Source: Arcuatula senhousia (taxonomy: Eukaryota; Mollusca; Bivalvia; Mytilida; Mytilidae). Taken from it: a stretch of DNA of 64,000 bases. The stretch is taken from positions 32,600,106 to 32,664,105 of the forward strand of contig OZ020303.1 in the NCBI GenBank assembly GCA_963971305.1, in the 5' to 3' direction. Below, one piece after another: positions 11,301 through 19,749 of this stretch. A program made the position numbers and the translations under genes. The notes beneath the pieces are model-generated. The model was given only the letters and a program-made list of their open reading frames with translations, did no database searches and was not told the origin of the DNA. How positions within the stretch are numbered: the stretch's first letter is position 1; the number at the start of each line of letters is the position of its first letter.

Positions 11301-14300
11301 ATCGAGCTGTGGTGGGTGTGTCTAAAGCGGGTTGAGTGCTGCAAGGAAATATTTGATTGGATGAGCACCTTAATTGATCTATGATATCTGTCAATTATAC
11401 CTGTAATTAACCAACGGGGCGTGACAATTTCGTACATGGTTAATGCTCGTAAAGGTTAATGATTTTAATTGACACATGTGTATTCATCAAGAACTGAATT
11501 TATTGTCTTAAATATTTGAAAAAGGATTGAAAACTAGGGCTACTGTGTCAATAAATATTTCAGATTATTTACTATTTGGAATTATAGTTAATTATTTTAA
11601 AACAACTTAAGGTTTAAGTTAACTATCTTGCTATTTCGAAAAAAAACCGCGGGATCAAAAAAATTATCAATGCCAAATTATTCATATTTCAAATCATTAT
11701 TATGATCGACAACATCGGTCTTATGTTACAAATATCGTCAATTGGTTAATGCATTTATCGTTGGAGATGTGACGTCACATCTCCAATTGAGCTATCCCAT
11801 CATTCATCATTGTTCATAGCATGGATGCGCCCATATGGTCTTGTGTATTGGAATAAAATTACGAATATCTTTCTTAATATATCGTTTTGAATGCCCAAAC
11901 CCGGCATGATGCCTACTCTCATTATAATAAATCAAATAAACTAATAACTCAAAAATCGCGAACTTACACTTTAAGTAATTATTTTATTTGTTTCTACATA
12001 TTTAACGACTCCTTTGTATCTCATATGGGCCATCTAGGCGTCAGTCTGTCATTAGCATCATTATGAATTGTTCCTAGATCTGTTCACGATTCACCATTCC
12101 TCCTTCCCGTGTCCTTTTTGTTGTCTGAAAAGAAAAGAGTGCTCCACAAAGTATCGTTTTCAGTGAAACACAAAATTATCGAGAACCAGTCGGTATGGAT
12201 GCTTGACAGTTTTAACTTTCAAACTATGCATCTAAACTAAACACCTCAATGCATCTTTCGCGTGCTATATTCTTTTAAACATTTTGGTTCTGAAAAAAAT
12301 ATAACACTGTGTATAATATTTGTCACACATGCATAAAAGTTGTGAAACATCAAAACAATTGTTTACATTTTCTAAATAATTTAACTGGCGATCTTTAACA
12401 TAATGATTTAGAATGCAATGGAAACATTAAAAAGGAATTAAAAATAATAAAATATATTAAAAATACACTTATCTGACAAATGTACTCGGTATAATCACTG
12501 GAATTCCGAAAACATATAAAAAACATCTGTGAATTCCTCTTCCAACTTGATGCAATTCAAAGCGCAAAAACAAGAATAAAGTTACAGATCATCTCATTGG
12601 TTGTCTCTTTTTAATTAACCAATCAAATTCCTTCTCTCATTCATATTCCATTTACTTAGTAAGTAATTCAGTTTTACTTAGTACTTTATCTTAGCCCGGT
12701 ATTTTTTTGCCAAAAGATGTTTCATTTCAATCAGCAATAGTGGCCAATGTTTTTTTTCACATAATATTATTTCATAATGTGTTTAACATGCACAGACATA
12801 TTTAAAAACTTATATAGAATTAAGTATCTATTAATTAATGCCAATTGTTGTGTAGAGGTAATAAGGACACTGTATATAATATTTTATCTACATTTGCTTT
12901 ATAAAGGTTAATAATGTTACAGCCTCTATATACATGCAAGATCAAATGATACTGCTCCATTTATTTGGGAGTTTACTTTAAATTCTGCCATTTATAAAAA
13001 GATTAAAATAATTGTGATTGAATTACTCAAAATAAGTAATTTGAAGTTTATTAGTAATTCAATGTCTTGAAATTAGTAATTCTTACTTGGTGAATGATTT
13101 CATGTTTTGCAATAAGTAATAGTAATACTCAAAATAAGTAATTATATTTAACACAAATTTGAATTACTTAAGATTTGTTTTACTTGACTTAAGTAAAACC
13201 CGATTACTTATAAAATTACTTAGTATTATTTTTTAATTACTAAGTATTTGTAAGTAATTCCAAATACTCAAAACTAGTAATTCCAAGATACTGAGTAATT
13301 TATTTTTTAGAGTGTAGAAAAGCTGCTGCTTGCTTAAATCTCCATTATTTTGGCATTAACCTCTACAAAAGTCTCCACATTTAAGATTTAAGTAGTCAGG
13401 TGAAGAAACCAGGTGAGAGATCACAGGCACTTGGTTCTAGAAAAAATAACAACTTATATACTAACCATACCATCGTGGTATGGTTAGTAAGAGATTCAGC
13501 CTCATGGGATTCTCCTAATTGTTTCATTCAGTAATGGTGATACTCGTACATGTTTTGTTCGAAAGGCAACAATTTTTGTTAAAGCTTATGTTAGACGTTT
13601 TTCATAAGAAAAACTTTACATGCCAATGTTTTTCTTAAAATTTCACGGTTTCTTTACATTGTCAGTCATCATTTGTTGTTCAAAGTGGCATATTTTTATA
13701 TTCATACAGGTATACTGCATTCTTTAGCGTCAGAAATTCAGCATCCTGTTCCAACATTTCTTTTTGCTGGTCAAGTGCGGATTCTTTGTCGAAATTTTCA
13801 GCTGCACTTTACATCAACAATGAAATGTTATTCAAGTACAATACGGAACAAATCGTATTCCAACATGTTGTAGGTAAGAATGAAGAATATGCACTATAAA
13901 ATTATAGAACTTATTTAAATAAAGAAGTGATAGTTGAGAAATTTTTTACTTTTATTGACAAAACGGGAATTATGTCAAATTTTCCAATAAAATAGAGGAA
14001 AAGCTATATAGTAATGTAAAGATTACCAGTCTGGATTCTTATGTGAGCACACTATATATGATTTTTTATATATTTTTCAGCTTGTCAGAATGGTTATTAT
14101 GGGGAAAATTGTGACCTTCCCTGTCCAAAGAACTGCAATGGTACACAGGCATGCGATCTTGTTACCGGTTCTTGTCCCCATGGCTGTATGGGAGGTTACT
14201 ATGGAATCCAATGTGAAATGAAATGTAGCGCGAACTGTGCTATGGGTTGCGAACAAATGGGAGGAAACTGCAGTGGAGCACAATGTAAAGTCGGCTATCA

Positions 14301-17300
14301 TGGTGCCATGTGTGGTGAAAGTAGGTGCTTTTTATTTGTGGTTAAATTCTGGATCGTCAGATTTAGTGTCGTTTCGTAACGTAAAATACAAATGCCAAGA
14401 CAGTCTGCTTAGTAAGTTCATAATTTTAGCTTACTTGCAATGTTTAGTCTGTTTAATATTTTTTTTTCATATCACTTCTACCTTTGTCATGTATCTCGAT
14501 CGTCCCTTGTTAGTATAATTTAATATTACAGCGTGCCCGAGCGGGAAATACGGTGTCCAGTGTGAGCAGACGTGTAATCCAAACTGCAGAACTAGATCAT
14601 GTAATCATATCACTGGCTTGTGTGACAGCTGCAAGCGTGGTTACCAAGGACAACAATGTTCTGAAGGTAACAAACTTTTGGTCGTATATTTTGAAAGAAG
14701 TTTTACATCATGTATTTTTGAAGCAAAATTTTTTAATAATGATACGCATGCATATATGCTCTTTTACAAAGTACATGTATACAGTTCGTTGCATTTCGAA
14801 ACAACAAAAAACCAAGTCCTTGATAGAAGAACAGAATTAAGGATATTGGCAAAACTTCAGTGTCAAATGTAGAAGTTGAAGAGATATCACCAAACACGTA
14901 AATAAGTAGAACCTTAGAGTACATGAAACTGTGTAAGTAAACGATTTATTACTTTTAGAATGTAAGAACGGGACATATGGTTACGACTGTGGATCAAAAT
15001 GCGGGAAATGTGCCAATAATACCTCGTGTAATTCTGTTGATGGCTCATGCCCTAACGGTTGCTCAGAGGGTTATACCGGCACTGGATGTAAAAGTAAGTT
15101 TGTATTGGTGTCAGTTGTTTTATGTAAAATATCTTTATCCTTGAATCTTAAAACCTTTTCATAAATAATTGTACACTAAAGCAGGGGCTTTTGGATCTAA
15201 AGCAATTAGGTGTTGGATTGGTAGCGCTTTATAATATTATTCTCACTTTTCCCTGCATAAATTGACAATAATGTTCTGTTCATTATAGAGAGAGACGCGA
15301 ACACACACACACACTAGCAATATGAAACCTAGCTTCGAAACACCATGTCACCAAAAATATTTGTGGCGTAGTAAATAAATTCTTAAAACAGTTGCAAGTA
15401 TTCACCCTTAAAAATGTATATACTAGTATGTGACTTTTTTTTTGCTTTTATAGCATGTGGTGTTGGTCACTACGGTACAGCTTGCGATAAAACGTGTCTG
15501 AACTGTGTCAATAATGAATGTAGAGGCGACGGAACTTGCAGACAAGGCTGTAAATCGGGGTTTACAGGAACTTCATGCCAAGCAGGTAGTTATTCTTGAA
15601 AACTAATTTATGCCAAAACAACTACATGCTCATTGTTTATATTTTAATTAGATCTTAACGACGACTTTTAATAGGACACCTAGCCAGCATTTTCTTTATG
15701 TTATGAAGTGCTTTTAAATATGATTGAATTTCATGCAAATTATGTTTTACGTACCATCCTTTGAAATAGAAGATAGTGAGATGTGGAGTATCCGGTATTA
15801 AGTGTAGGTGACACAGCCAGCATTAACAAGCGCCATTAGGCGCTGCTCGCTGTTTTGCAATTGCAAAGTAAATAAAATATTTAAGAATTAACAATTCTAT
15901 AGATTAAATAACTTTGGATAATCAAACTAAATGTTTTGGAGTTTAACCTTTTTGAAACTCAATCTATATCACTATACTAAATTCAATTTATTTAATTTCA
16001 AAAGCAACTTAAGTATGCCTGTACGAGTATATTGTGATCTAGGACAAATAGCCTTTTAACACATTTATCAATAACTTTTATACTACATCTATAGTGACAG
16101 AGTCCCCAGCAGAGCCGTCAAATGCCTCGACAATAACAGCTGTTATAATAGTCCTTCTCATTCTGATCACCCTTGCTGGTGTGTTTGCTTGTATACTGTG
16201 GTAAGACTACAAAATTATGCATATTTACATCACATTTTTTTTTCAATTTGATTAAAATCAGATCTATCAATTGTTCCTAGCTACTGTCTCTGCATCTCAG
16301 CATGGTAGTTGAAGACAGAAGGGCACAATTGCTAGATCGATTTCTATTTTTTAGCATTTAAAGGTATGCATAAAAATCAAACATGAAATGAATCAATATA
16401 AAACATTTTCAACATTGAACTGCAAAACAAATGTGATTTCTGTTGTTGATCGTTGTGTTCAAGATCAATTTTGCTTTGGAAAAGTCAAACAAATTTGCAA
16501 GTTTGGGCGATGTCAACTTTTACACTACACAAAGAATTTGTTTTGAAGGCGAAGAGACCAGGCGGGATCCTACGAGTTGAATGAAAAGAAAGATCAGTCA
16601 ATGCCAATGAAAAAAGTCAATGAAGAAGAGATGGCAAAAAAATTTGACGAATTCGAACCGCTCGTTGGTGTTACCCCTACAGGTACCCATCTAAACATGA
16701 CTAATTATCATTTCACAATGAAGTAAGAGTTAAAATGGATTTTTATGGAACCTTATATTTTAAAAACAAAATAAGATTCATACAGTATCAAAATTGCCAT
16801 TCATATATATTTATTCATAGAGGAAACTTTTCAATTAAAAGTTTATCAATAACCTGCCCTTTGTACAGGTACTCCCCTCTATCAATATTTTGTTACAATC
16901 AATGTACCTTGTGTCTTTTTCGTGTCCTATGCTTCAGAAGTTGAGATTAACACTCACATTCGCCAACTAGCTCATTCTGAGGAGATATCCAATATTAAAG
17001 AGCAATTTTGAAGATTTAATACATGTTTTAAAACCTTATTATTACTATTATTTAAGATAAATCGTCTCCAGATGCAAAGTTGGTTATAGAAAGCGAGGGT
17101 GTCGATCCTGAGCATCACGAAACACAGGAAAATGAAAGAAAATCTAACGCCAGCAAAGATAGTCAGAACAGTTTAGAAGATAGCCGATCTAGTAAAACAA
17201 GCGAGACAAAGCCAGACACGGCAAGGTCAAGCAAGTCATCCGACTCAAAACACATTAATACTTCAAGGTCCAGCAAAACTAGTGACTTTAGACCGGAGAG

Positions 17301-17577
17301 TATCCATGGCAACGGCCCAGGTGGCGTTTACGTTGGTGGTTCCTCGCCTTTAGAAACTAGAAACACTCATGGTAACAGCAGTGACGATGCAAGCTCAGAA
17401 AATAAAGAAGAAGCCACAAAAGATGGTTCGGTCGATGAAAACTCGGATAAAGAAAAGGACACAAAAGCTGATGGTTCAGGCGACGGAAGTACAAATCGTT
17501 CGTCGTCTGATCAAAATAATGAACAACCAGTCACCACAGTTGATTCTGATGGACTGATTAAAACTGAACAGCTTTAG
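2155..17577 (+). CDS. Notch-like NRR receptor with MEGF-type EGF cassette, spliced, 5' partial
   Basis: Twelve exons are supported: 2155-2342, 3752-3946, 4243-4358, 5742-6202, 13710-13873, 14081-14320, 14532-14666, 14959-15093, 15454-15585, 16095-16200, 16549-16682 and 17057-17577. Every junction has AG/GT borders and a matching phase, giving about 841 visible residues. Domain order is EGF-like repeats, three LNRs, NOD, NODP, about five EGF modules of the MEGF/laminin type, one transmembrane helix and a roughly 216-residue low-complexity tail. In Notch the LNR-NOD-NODP block is the negative regulatory region, which masks the S2 protease site beside the membrane. Here about 215 residues of EGF modules lie between NODP and the membrane, and no RAM, ankyrin repeats or furin-type RxRR loop is visible. 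The protein should sit at the cell surface. The ligand is unknown, and Notch-type proteolytic signalling is only a possibility. The first exon starts inside an EGF domain, so the 5' end lies upstream of the window. Confidence 0.82.
2652..2830. repeat. Long inverted repeat (about 72-bp arms)
   Basis: The left arm starts CACAGTCGCTTGAATTTTAG at 2652 and the right arm ends with its complement at 2830. The arms are nearly identical over about 72 bases and the spacer is about 35 bases containing a partial third copy. It lies in an intron and could form a large hairpin in DNA or pre-mRNA. Confidence 0.85.
2940..3560 (+). repeat. Three tandem units (about 165-175 bp) of a pearl-like core, split by a TTTG tract
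   Basis: Each unit contains CAAAATGGCGTTGCGATAT, ATCATGACAAAC and TTTCATCAAAATCCG. A (TTTG)n run at 3383-3424 separates the last unit. It ends at an ACGGACGG tract (3553-3560). Related units occur at 23225-23640. Confidence 0.65.
3752..3946 (+). CDS. Notch-like receptor exon b: two EGF-like domains
   Basis: The acceptor is TTTTTTTGTAG and the donor is GATG|GTAAGA. It encodes one EGF-like domain ending CQEGWTGSNC, then the start of a calcium-binding EGF domain (DINECLSNPCGNGTC). The exon is 195 bases and the phases fit both neighbours. Confidence 0.8.
4243..4358 (+). CDS. Notch-like receptor exon c: end of cbEGF, start of LNR1
   Basis: The acceptor is TTTTTACAG and the donor GAG|GTAAGA. It completes the calcium-binding EGF domain (GTFECMCADNSTGLQC) and starts the first Lin12-Notch repeat (CFHPEKCSKVARNGICE). 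It ends in phase 0. Confidence 0.8.
4930..5642 (-). pseudogene. Broken Penelope-like reverse transcriptase
   Basis: Minus-strand frames show MLNFLIDNILVRFGG, GIPMGNNCAPLL and, further on, ASYLDLHLE and KYGISISQ, in the order found in Penelope-like elements. Several frameshifts and stops break the frame. It lies within the intron before the LNR exon. Confidence 0.7.
5742..6202 (+). CDS. Notch-like receptor exon d: LNR1-LNR3 and NOD domain
   Basis: The largest extracellular exon, 461 bases. It completes LNR1 (AECNHKNCNFDGGDC), then encodes LNR2 (MCDNECNNEGCLYDLGSC) and LNR3 (CHSECNTSSCGYDGSDC). LNR1 and LNR3 keep the aspartates typical of calcium binding; LNR2 has LYDLGSC where DGGDC-like residues are usual. 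A NOD-type segment follows (IIGTLVVTYFSKDRNAYKAI, then a helix-like stretch), matching the hydrophobic strand and helix that follow the LNRs in Notch. The donor is CACG|GTAAGT in phase 2. No RxRR furin loop is present. Confidence 0.85.
6203..6939 (+). other. Left part of the 7.5-kb NOD/NODP intron
   Basis: AT-rich sequence after the GTAAGT donor. No cysteine-rich frame or RNA gene is seen. Confidence 0.5.
6940..7184. mobile_element. Short inverted-repeat element (MITE-like)
   Basis: The left end GTTAAACTGAGAAACGAAAT and the right end (reverse: GTAAACTGAGAAACAAAAAG) are imperfect inverted repeats of about 55 bases, rich in AAACGA/TTTCGT words. No coding capacity. The target duplication is unclear. 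Confidence 0.5.
7741..9222 (+). mobile_element. Pearl/Helentron-type non-autonomous element with 174-bp tandem core
   Basis: It starts with a perfect 16-bp palindrome, GTGAGCTGCAGCTCAC (7741-7756), followed by a C-rich stretch. About eight tandem units of 173-175 bp follow (repeat phase marked by ATGTAG..AATGGCTAAG at about 7911, 8084, 8258, 8432, 8607, 8781 and 8955). A GGAC tract comes next (about 9139-9180), then a hairpin CCCCCCACTTTTGAAGTGGGGGG (23 bases, 9196-9218; arms CCCCCCACTT/AAGTGGGGGG). No protein is encoded. The layout matches the 'pearl' elements described in bivalves. Confidence 0.75.
9139..9180 (+). repeat. (GGAC)n microsatellite
   Basis: A short GGAC/GGAA run directly after the 174-bp array. 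ACGG-type microsatellites are a regular part of this bivalve element class. Confidence 0.8.
9711..13316. mobile_element. Foldback DNA transposon with long TTACTTA-rich inverted repeats
   Basis: The left end TACACTCTAAAAAATAAATT and the right end (reverse: TACACTCTAAAAAATAAATT) are identical. The arms are several hundred bases of degenerate TTACTTATTTCAAG-type subrepeats (9711-10137; about 12640-13316). A TA target duplication is possible. No transposase frame is seen. The left arm is split by a second element at 10142-11970. Confidence 0.8.
10142..11970. mobile_element. Nested TTAA-target DNA transposon (non-autonomous)
   Basis: Terminal inverted repeats of 20 bp, AGTGTAAGTTCGCGATTTTT, at 10142-10161 and (inverted) 11951-11970. 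They are flanked by TTAA at 10138-10141 and 11971-11974. TTAA duplication is typical of piggyBac and Kolobok transposons. Length is 1829 bp and only short frames are present. A degenerate triplication of about 60 bp (CACCACAGGGG / TTTCCTGTGTAT) lies at about 10675-10865. Confidence 0.85.
13460..13488. repeat. Perfect 13-bp-arm hairpin
   Basis: ACTAACCATACCA, a TCG loop, then the exact complement. It lies 222 bases before the NODP exon. Confidence 0.8.
13710..13873 (+). CDS. Notch-like receptor exon e: NODP domain
   Basis: The acceptor is CATACAG and the donor GTAG|GTAAGA. The product reads YTAFFSVRNSASC, a short Cys pair, then FCWSSADSLSKFSAAL. This follows the Notch NODP pattern: strand, Cys-x5/6-Cys, aromatic, then a Ser-Ala-Asp helix. 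It joins the NOD exon across a 7.5-kb intron in matching phase, which is the main evidence that the two halves are one gene. Confidence 0.75.
14081..14320 (+). CDS. Notch-like receptor exon f: two MEGF-type EGF modules
   Basis: The acceptor is TTTTTCAG and the donor GAAA|GTAGGT. It begins ACQNGYYGENCDLPC and carries the repeating pattern of C-x-x-G-Y-Y-G-x-x-C, as in MEGF10 and scavenger-receptor class F proteins. It enters and leaves in phase 1, the symmetric phase that allows EGF exons to be shuffled. Confidence 0.85.
14532..14666 (+). CDS. Notch-like receptor exon g: EGF module
   Basis: A 135-base phase 1-1 exon with acceptor ATTACAG and donor GAAG|GTAACA. The product starts TCPSGKYGVQCEQTC and ends CDSCKRGYQGQQCSE, one complete MEGF-type module. 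Confidence 0.85.
14959..15093 (+). CDS. Notch-like receptor exon h: EGF module
   Basis: A 135-base phase 1-1 exon with acceptor ACTTTTAG and donor AAAA|GTAAGT. The product starts ECKNGTYGYDCGSKC and ends CSEGYTGTGCK. It is the same length as the preceding module exon, which suggests exon duplication. Confidence 0.85.
15454..15585 (+). CDS. Notch-like receptor exon i: EGF module
   Basis: A 132-base phase 1-1 exon with acceptor TTTTATAG and donor GCAG|GTAGTT. The product starts TCGVGHYGTACDKTC and ends CKSGFTGTSCQA. It is the last EGF module before the membrane. Confidence 0.85.
16095..16200 (+). CDS. Notch-like receptor exon j: juxtamembrane stalk and transmembrane helix
   Basis: It encodes a short stalk (VTESPAEPSNAST) and a hydrophobic helix (ITAVIIVLLILITLAGVFAC, continuing ILW). 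The donor is CTGTG|GTAAGA, phase 2; the split Trp codon is completed by the next exon, which starts Arg-Arg and so acts as a basic stop-transfer signal. The stalk is far shorter than the Notch S2 region. Confidence 0.85.
16549..16682 (+). CDS. Notch-like receptor exon k: first cytoplasmic exon
   Basis: It begins with the base that completes Trp, then RRDQAGSYELNEKKDQS, an acidic/basic stretch and FDEFEPLVGVTPT. The donor is ACAG|GTACCC in phase 1. The sequence has no resemblance to RAM or ankyrin repeats. Confidence 0.75.
16938..17011 (+). CDS. Possible alternative 3' terminal exon of the Notch-like receptor
   Basis: A TGCTTCAG acceptor is followed by a frame that joins exon k in the correct phase 1. 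It encodes EVEINTHIRQLAHSEE, then ISNIKEQF and TGA. Using it would replace the 173-residue Ser-rich tail with about 25 residues. The peptide is plausible, but there is no transcript evidence and it could be a chance open frame. Confidence 0.25.
17057..17577 (+). CDS. Notch-like receptor exon l: Ser/Asp-rich cytoplasmic tail and stop
   Basis: The acceptor is TTATTTAAG. The base carried over plus AT gives Asp, then KSSPDAKLVIESEGVDPEHH. The 172 residues are low-complexity, rich in Ser, Asp, Lys, Glu and Asn, with repeated RSSK(T/S)S(D/E) blocks, and end GLIKTEQL before TAG. It looks disordered and phosphorylatable. No ankyrin, PEST-like proline content or kinase domain is visible. Confidence 0.8.
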
Positions 17578-17982
17578 AAAGAGATTCCTTTAAGGCGTAC
17601 ATTTGTGCATGTACTTAGTCCATAGCAGCACAGTATATGTTACTGCCGGGTTGTAGATCTCTTCTAGTCATATTTTGATAATACAAAACTAACACAACCC
17701 GGCTTGGCCTTTAATGTCTCGGGATTATTATATAAGTTGGACCATACATGCCATTGGTGCTTTATTAACTCTTGTATAAAATCATATATCATTTTAACAA
17801 ATGAGTGAACAATGACGACACTGTTTTGCATAGAATTAAAGATAAGTGAAGATATAGAACAAAATTGTTTATATATGGATTAAGTTTTAGCCTATTTTTG
17901 CATTTGATAAAACTTTATGAGATTATGATAAAACTTTTAGTTAAAAACTGTTTATTGAAGCAATTTATAGATTTGTGTTTTG
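17578..17982 (+). other. 3' UTR and downstream region of the Notch-like gene
   Basis: Follows the TAG stop. An ATTAAA sits near 17836 but no clear AATAAA. The next AATAAA is at about 19146, downstream of a SINE, so the poly(A) site is uncertain. Confidence 0.4.
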
Positions 17983-18359
17983 TATAAAGCTGTTCGAGCC
18001 GGTGGTGTAGTGGTTAACGCGTCGGGCTCCTATCACCAAGGTTCGTGGTTCGATCCTCGTCCAGGGTGAAAATTTCATGAACCAATTTTCCGACTCTCTC
18101 TTGACACCATTTGCGAGGATGGTCTCAAGGAACGATGCTAGTCCTTCGGAAGGGACGAAAAAAGGTTGTCCCGTGTATGTGGAGAGCAATACCCCATGCA
18201 CTTTAAAGACCCCTTTGTAGAGTTCGATAAGAGTAGGCTCAATGGGGGCCGCTGCAAAGGCCATACTCGCAAGCTGCTAGCTGGAGAGGGATTTACATAA
18301 GCATTAAGTTTGTTTCCCAATCCAGGATAAATACATATGTTTAAACTATAAAGCTGTTC
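17983..18359 (+). mobile_element. tRNA-derived SINE with 13-bp target duplications
   Basis: The element at 17996-18346 is flanked by perfect TATAAAGCTGTTC copies (17983-17995 and 18347-18359). Its head has RNA polymerase III boxes: A-box-like TGGTGTAGTGG and B-box-like GGTTCGATCCT. The body has GGAAGGGACGAAAAAAGG and GTCCCGTGTATGTGG, resembling the deeply conserved Nin domain of invertebrate SINEs. That last assignment is from memory. Confidence 0.85.
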
Positions 18360-18599
18360 CGAATTTGTGCTCTATTCAGCCCGTAAAAAGGTTTCATACT
18401 CTTCCGTCCATCAAAGTTGCAATACATCATCCTCTACTGTAAATTGTTTTTTACTAGGATTTTTTTCGATGAAGTCGAAATAACAAATGTAATGAGGGTG
18501 TGAATCTCTTGTTTGAATTTTGTTTTCATCCGAAGAAAGTGATAGTATAGAGTGATAGAGTATCCGGTCGTTTGCCGGTCACACCTTTTTGTACCCATA

Positions 18600-18790
18600 A
18601 ATTCACTACTCCTCAAACCCCTTAATTCAATAAATTTTCATGAAACTTAACGCAATCTTTGTGACAAATGATGTTCATGTGCAGATAGTTTAGAATTTGA
18701 TCAGATTAATTTTTTGAATTTTCCATTGTAAATCATGGACTTAGCCATTAGACGACAAGGTACCCAATCTCTTATCCAAGACCTCTCAAT
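18600..18790 (-). repeat. Solo, diverged monomer of the 174-bp core, inverted
   Basis: The minus strand carries the landmarks of the 7741-9222 array: ACTTAGCC/GGCTAAGT, TTGTGACA and TTTCATGAAA, about one unit long. Confidence 0.6.
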
Positions 18791-19749
18791 TTCATCTGGT
18801 TGATCTGGGAGGGGGCGGTTGTGCATTTCTTGGAAGTAGGGGGCATACAGTTTTCCCCCGTCTTTTTATTTGTCAAATGATAATGAAAATGAAATTTATT
18901 TTTGTTTATGGAAGACAGGTTCCCACCGTACTGGTATAAAGGGCCCGAAAAATATTTTGTCTGTTCATCCCACCTCAGTTTCACATGATGAGTGTGAATA
19001 ATCATGAAATTTTGCACACTTATTTATTATAAAATGAAGGAAAAAACACATTGCAGGATAATTCATGAAAGGTCGTTTGTAGAGAAACATTGTCTTAAGT
19101 TTTGTTTTTGTTTTTGTTTTTGTTTTATTTCAATCTTTGTAAAACAATAAAGTATATTCAAACTATGCTGTGTTTTTATTACGTTGTAACGAGTTTTATA
19201 TAGATAAAACTGAGGTGTAATATTGTCAAAGCTACTTTTAGCCTAAAACATGTAAAAGAAAAATGGGAAAAATAGAAATTTTATACCGGAAAATAGGATT
19301 TTTTAAGCTAAGATGGGACCTTTAAAGAATAGATTTGCTAAATCAGAGACTATTTCTATAATTGGGATATGATTTTCTCAGGTTTTGAGCACAAAATCCA
19401 TGCCTTTAGCCTATCAACATAGTGAATCAGTGGCGAAGAGTGAAAAATTCTAGTATTTCACATTAAGTATTACGAGAAGACCATTATAAAGGGATACATA
19501 GGTTAAAAGCGTTATGGAGCGAGCGAAACGATGGCTTAAAAATGTTAAGAGTGCTTTGAGACTTTTATGATTGTATAAGCTTTTTTTAACACCGTAAAGT
19601 TCATTTTTTTAGGATTTAAAGGACAAATAGCCCAATTATAGGATTTTATAGGACATTGTCAAAATTTATAAGAAATATATAGGATTTATAGGACATAGGG
19701 ACAGCTATGACCCATGCTGTTTCTTAGACTGAAAGGGCAACCACAGACA

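Noticed and set aside
18001..18075. tRNA-like sequence
   Set aside because: Has A and B boxes but no full cloverleaf, and is bounded by target duplications; it is the head of a SINE, not a tRNA gene.
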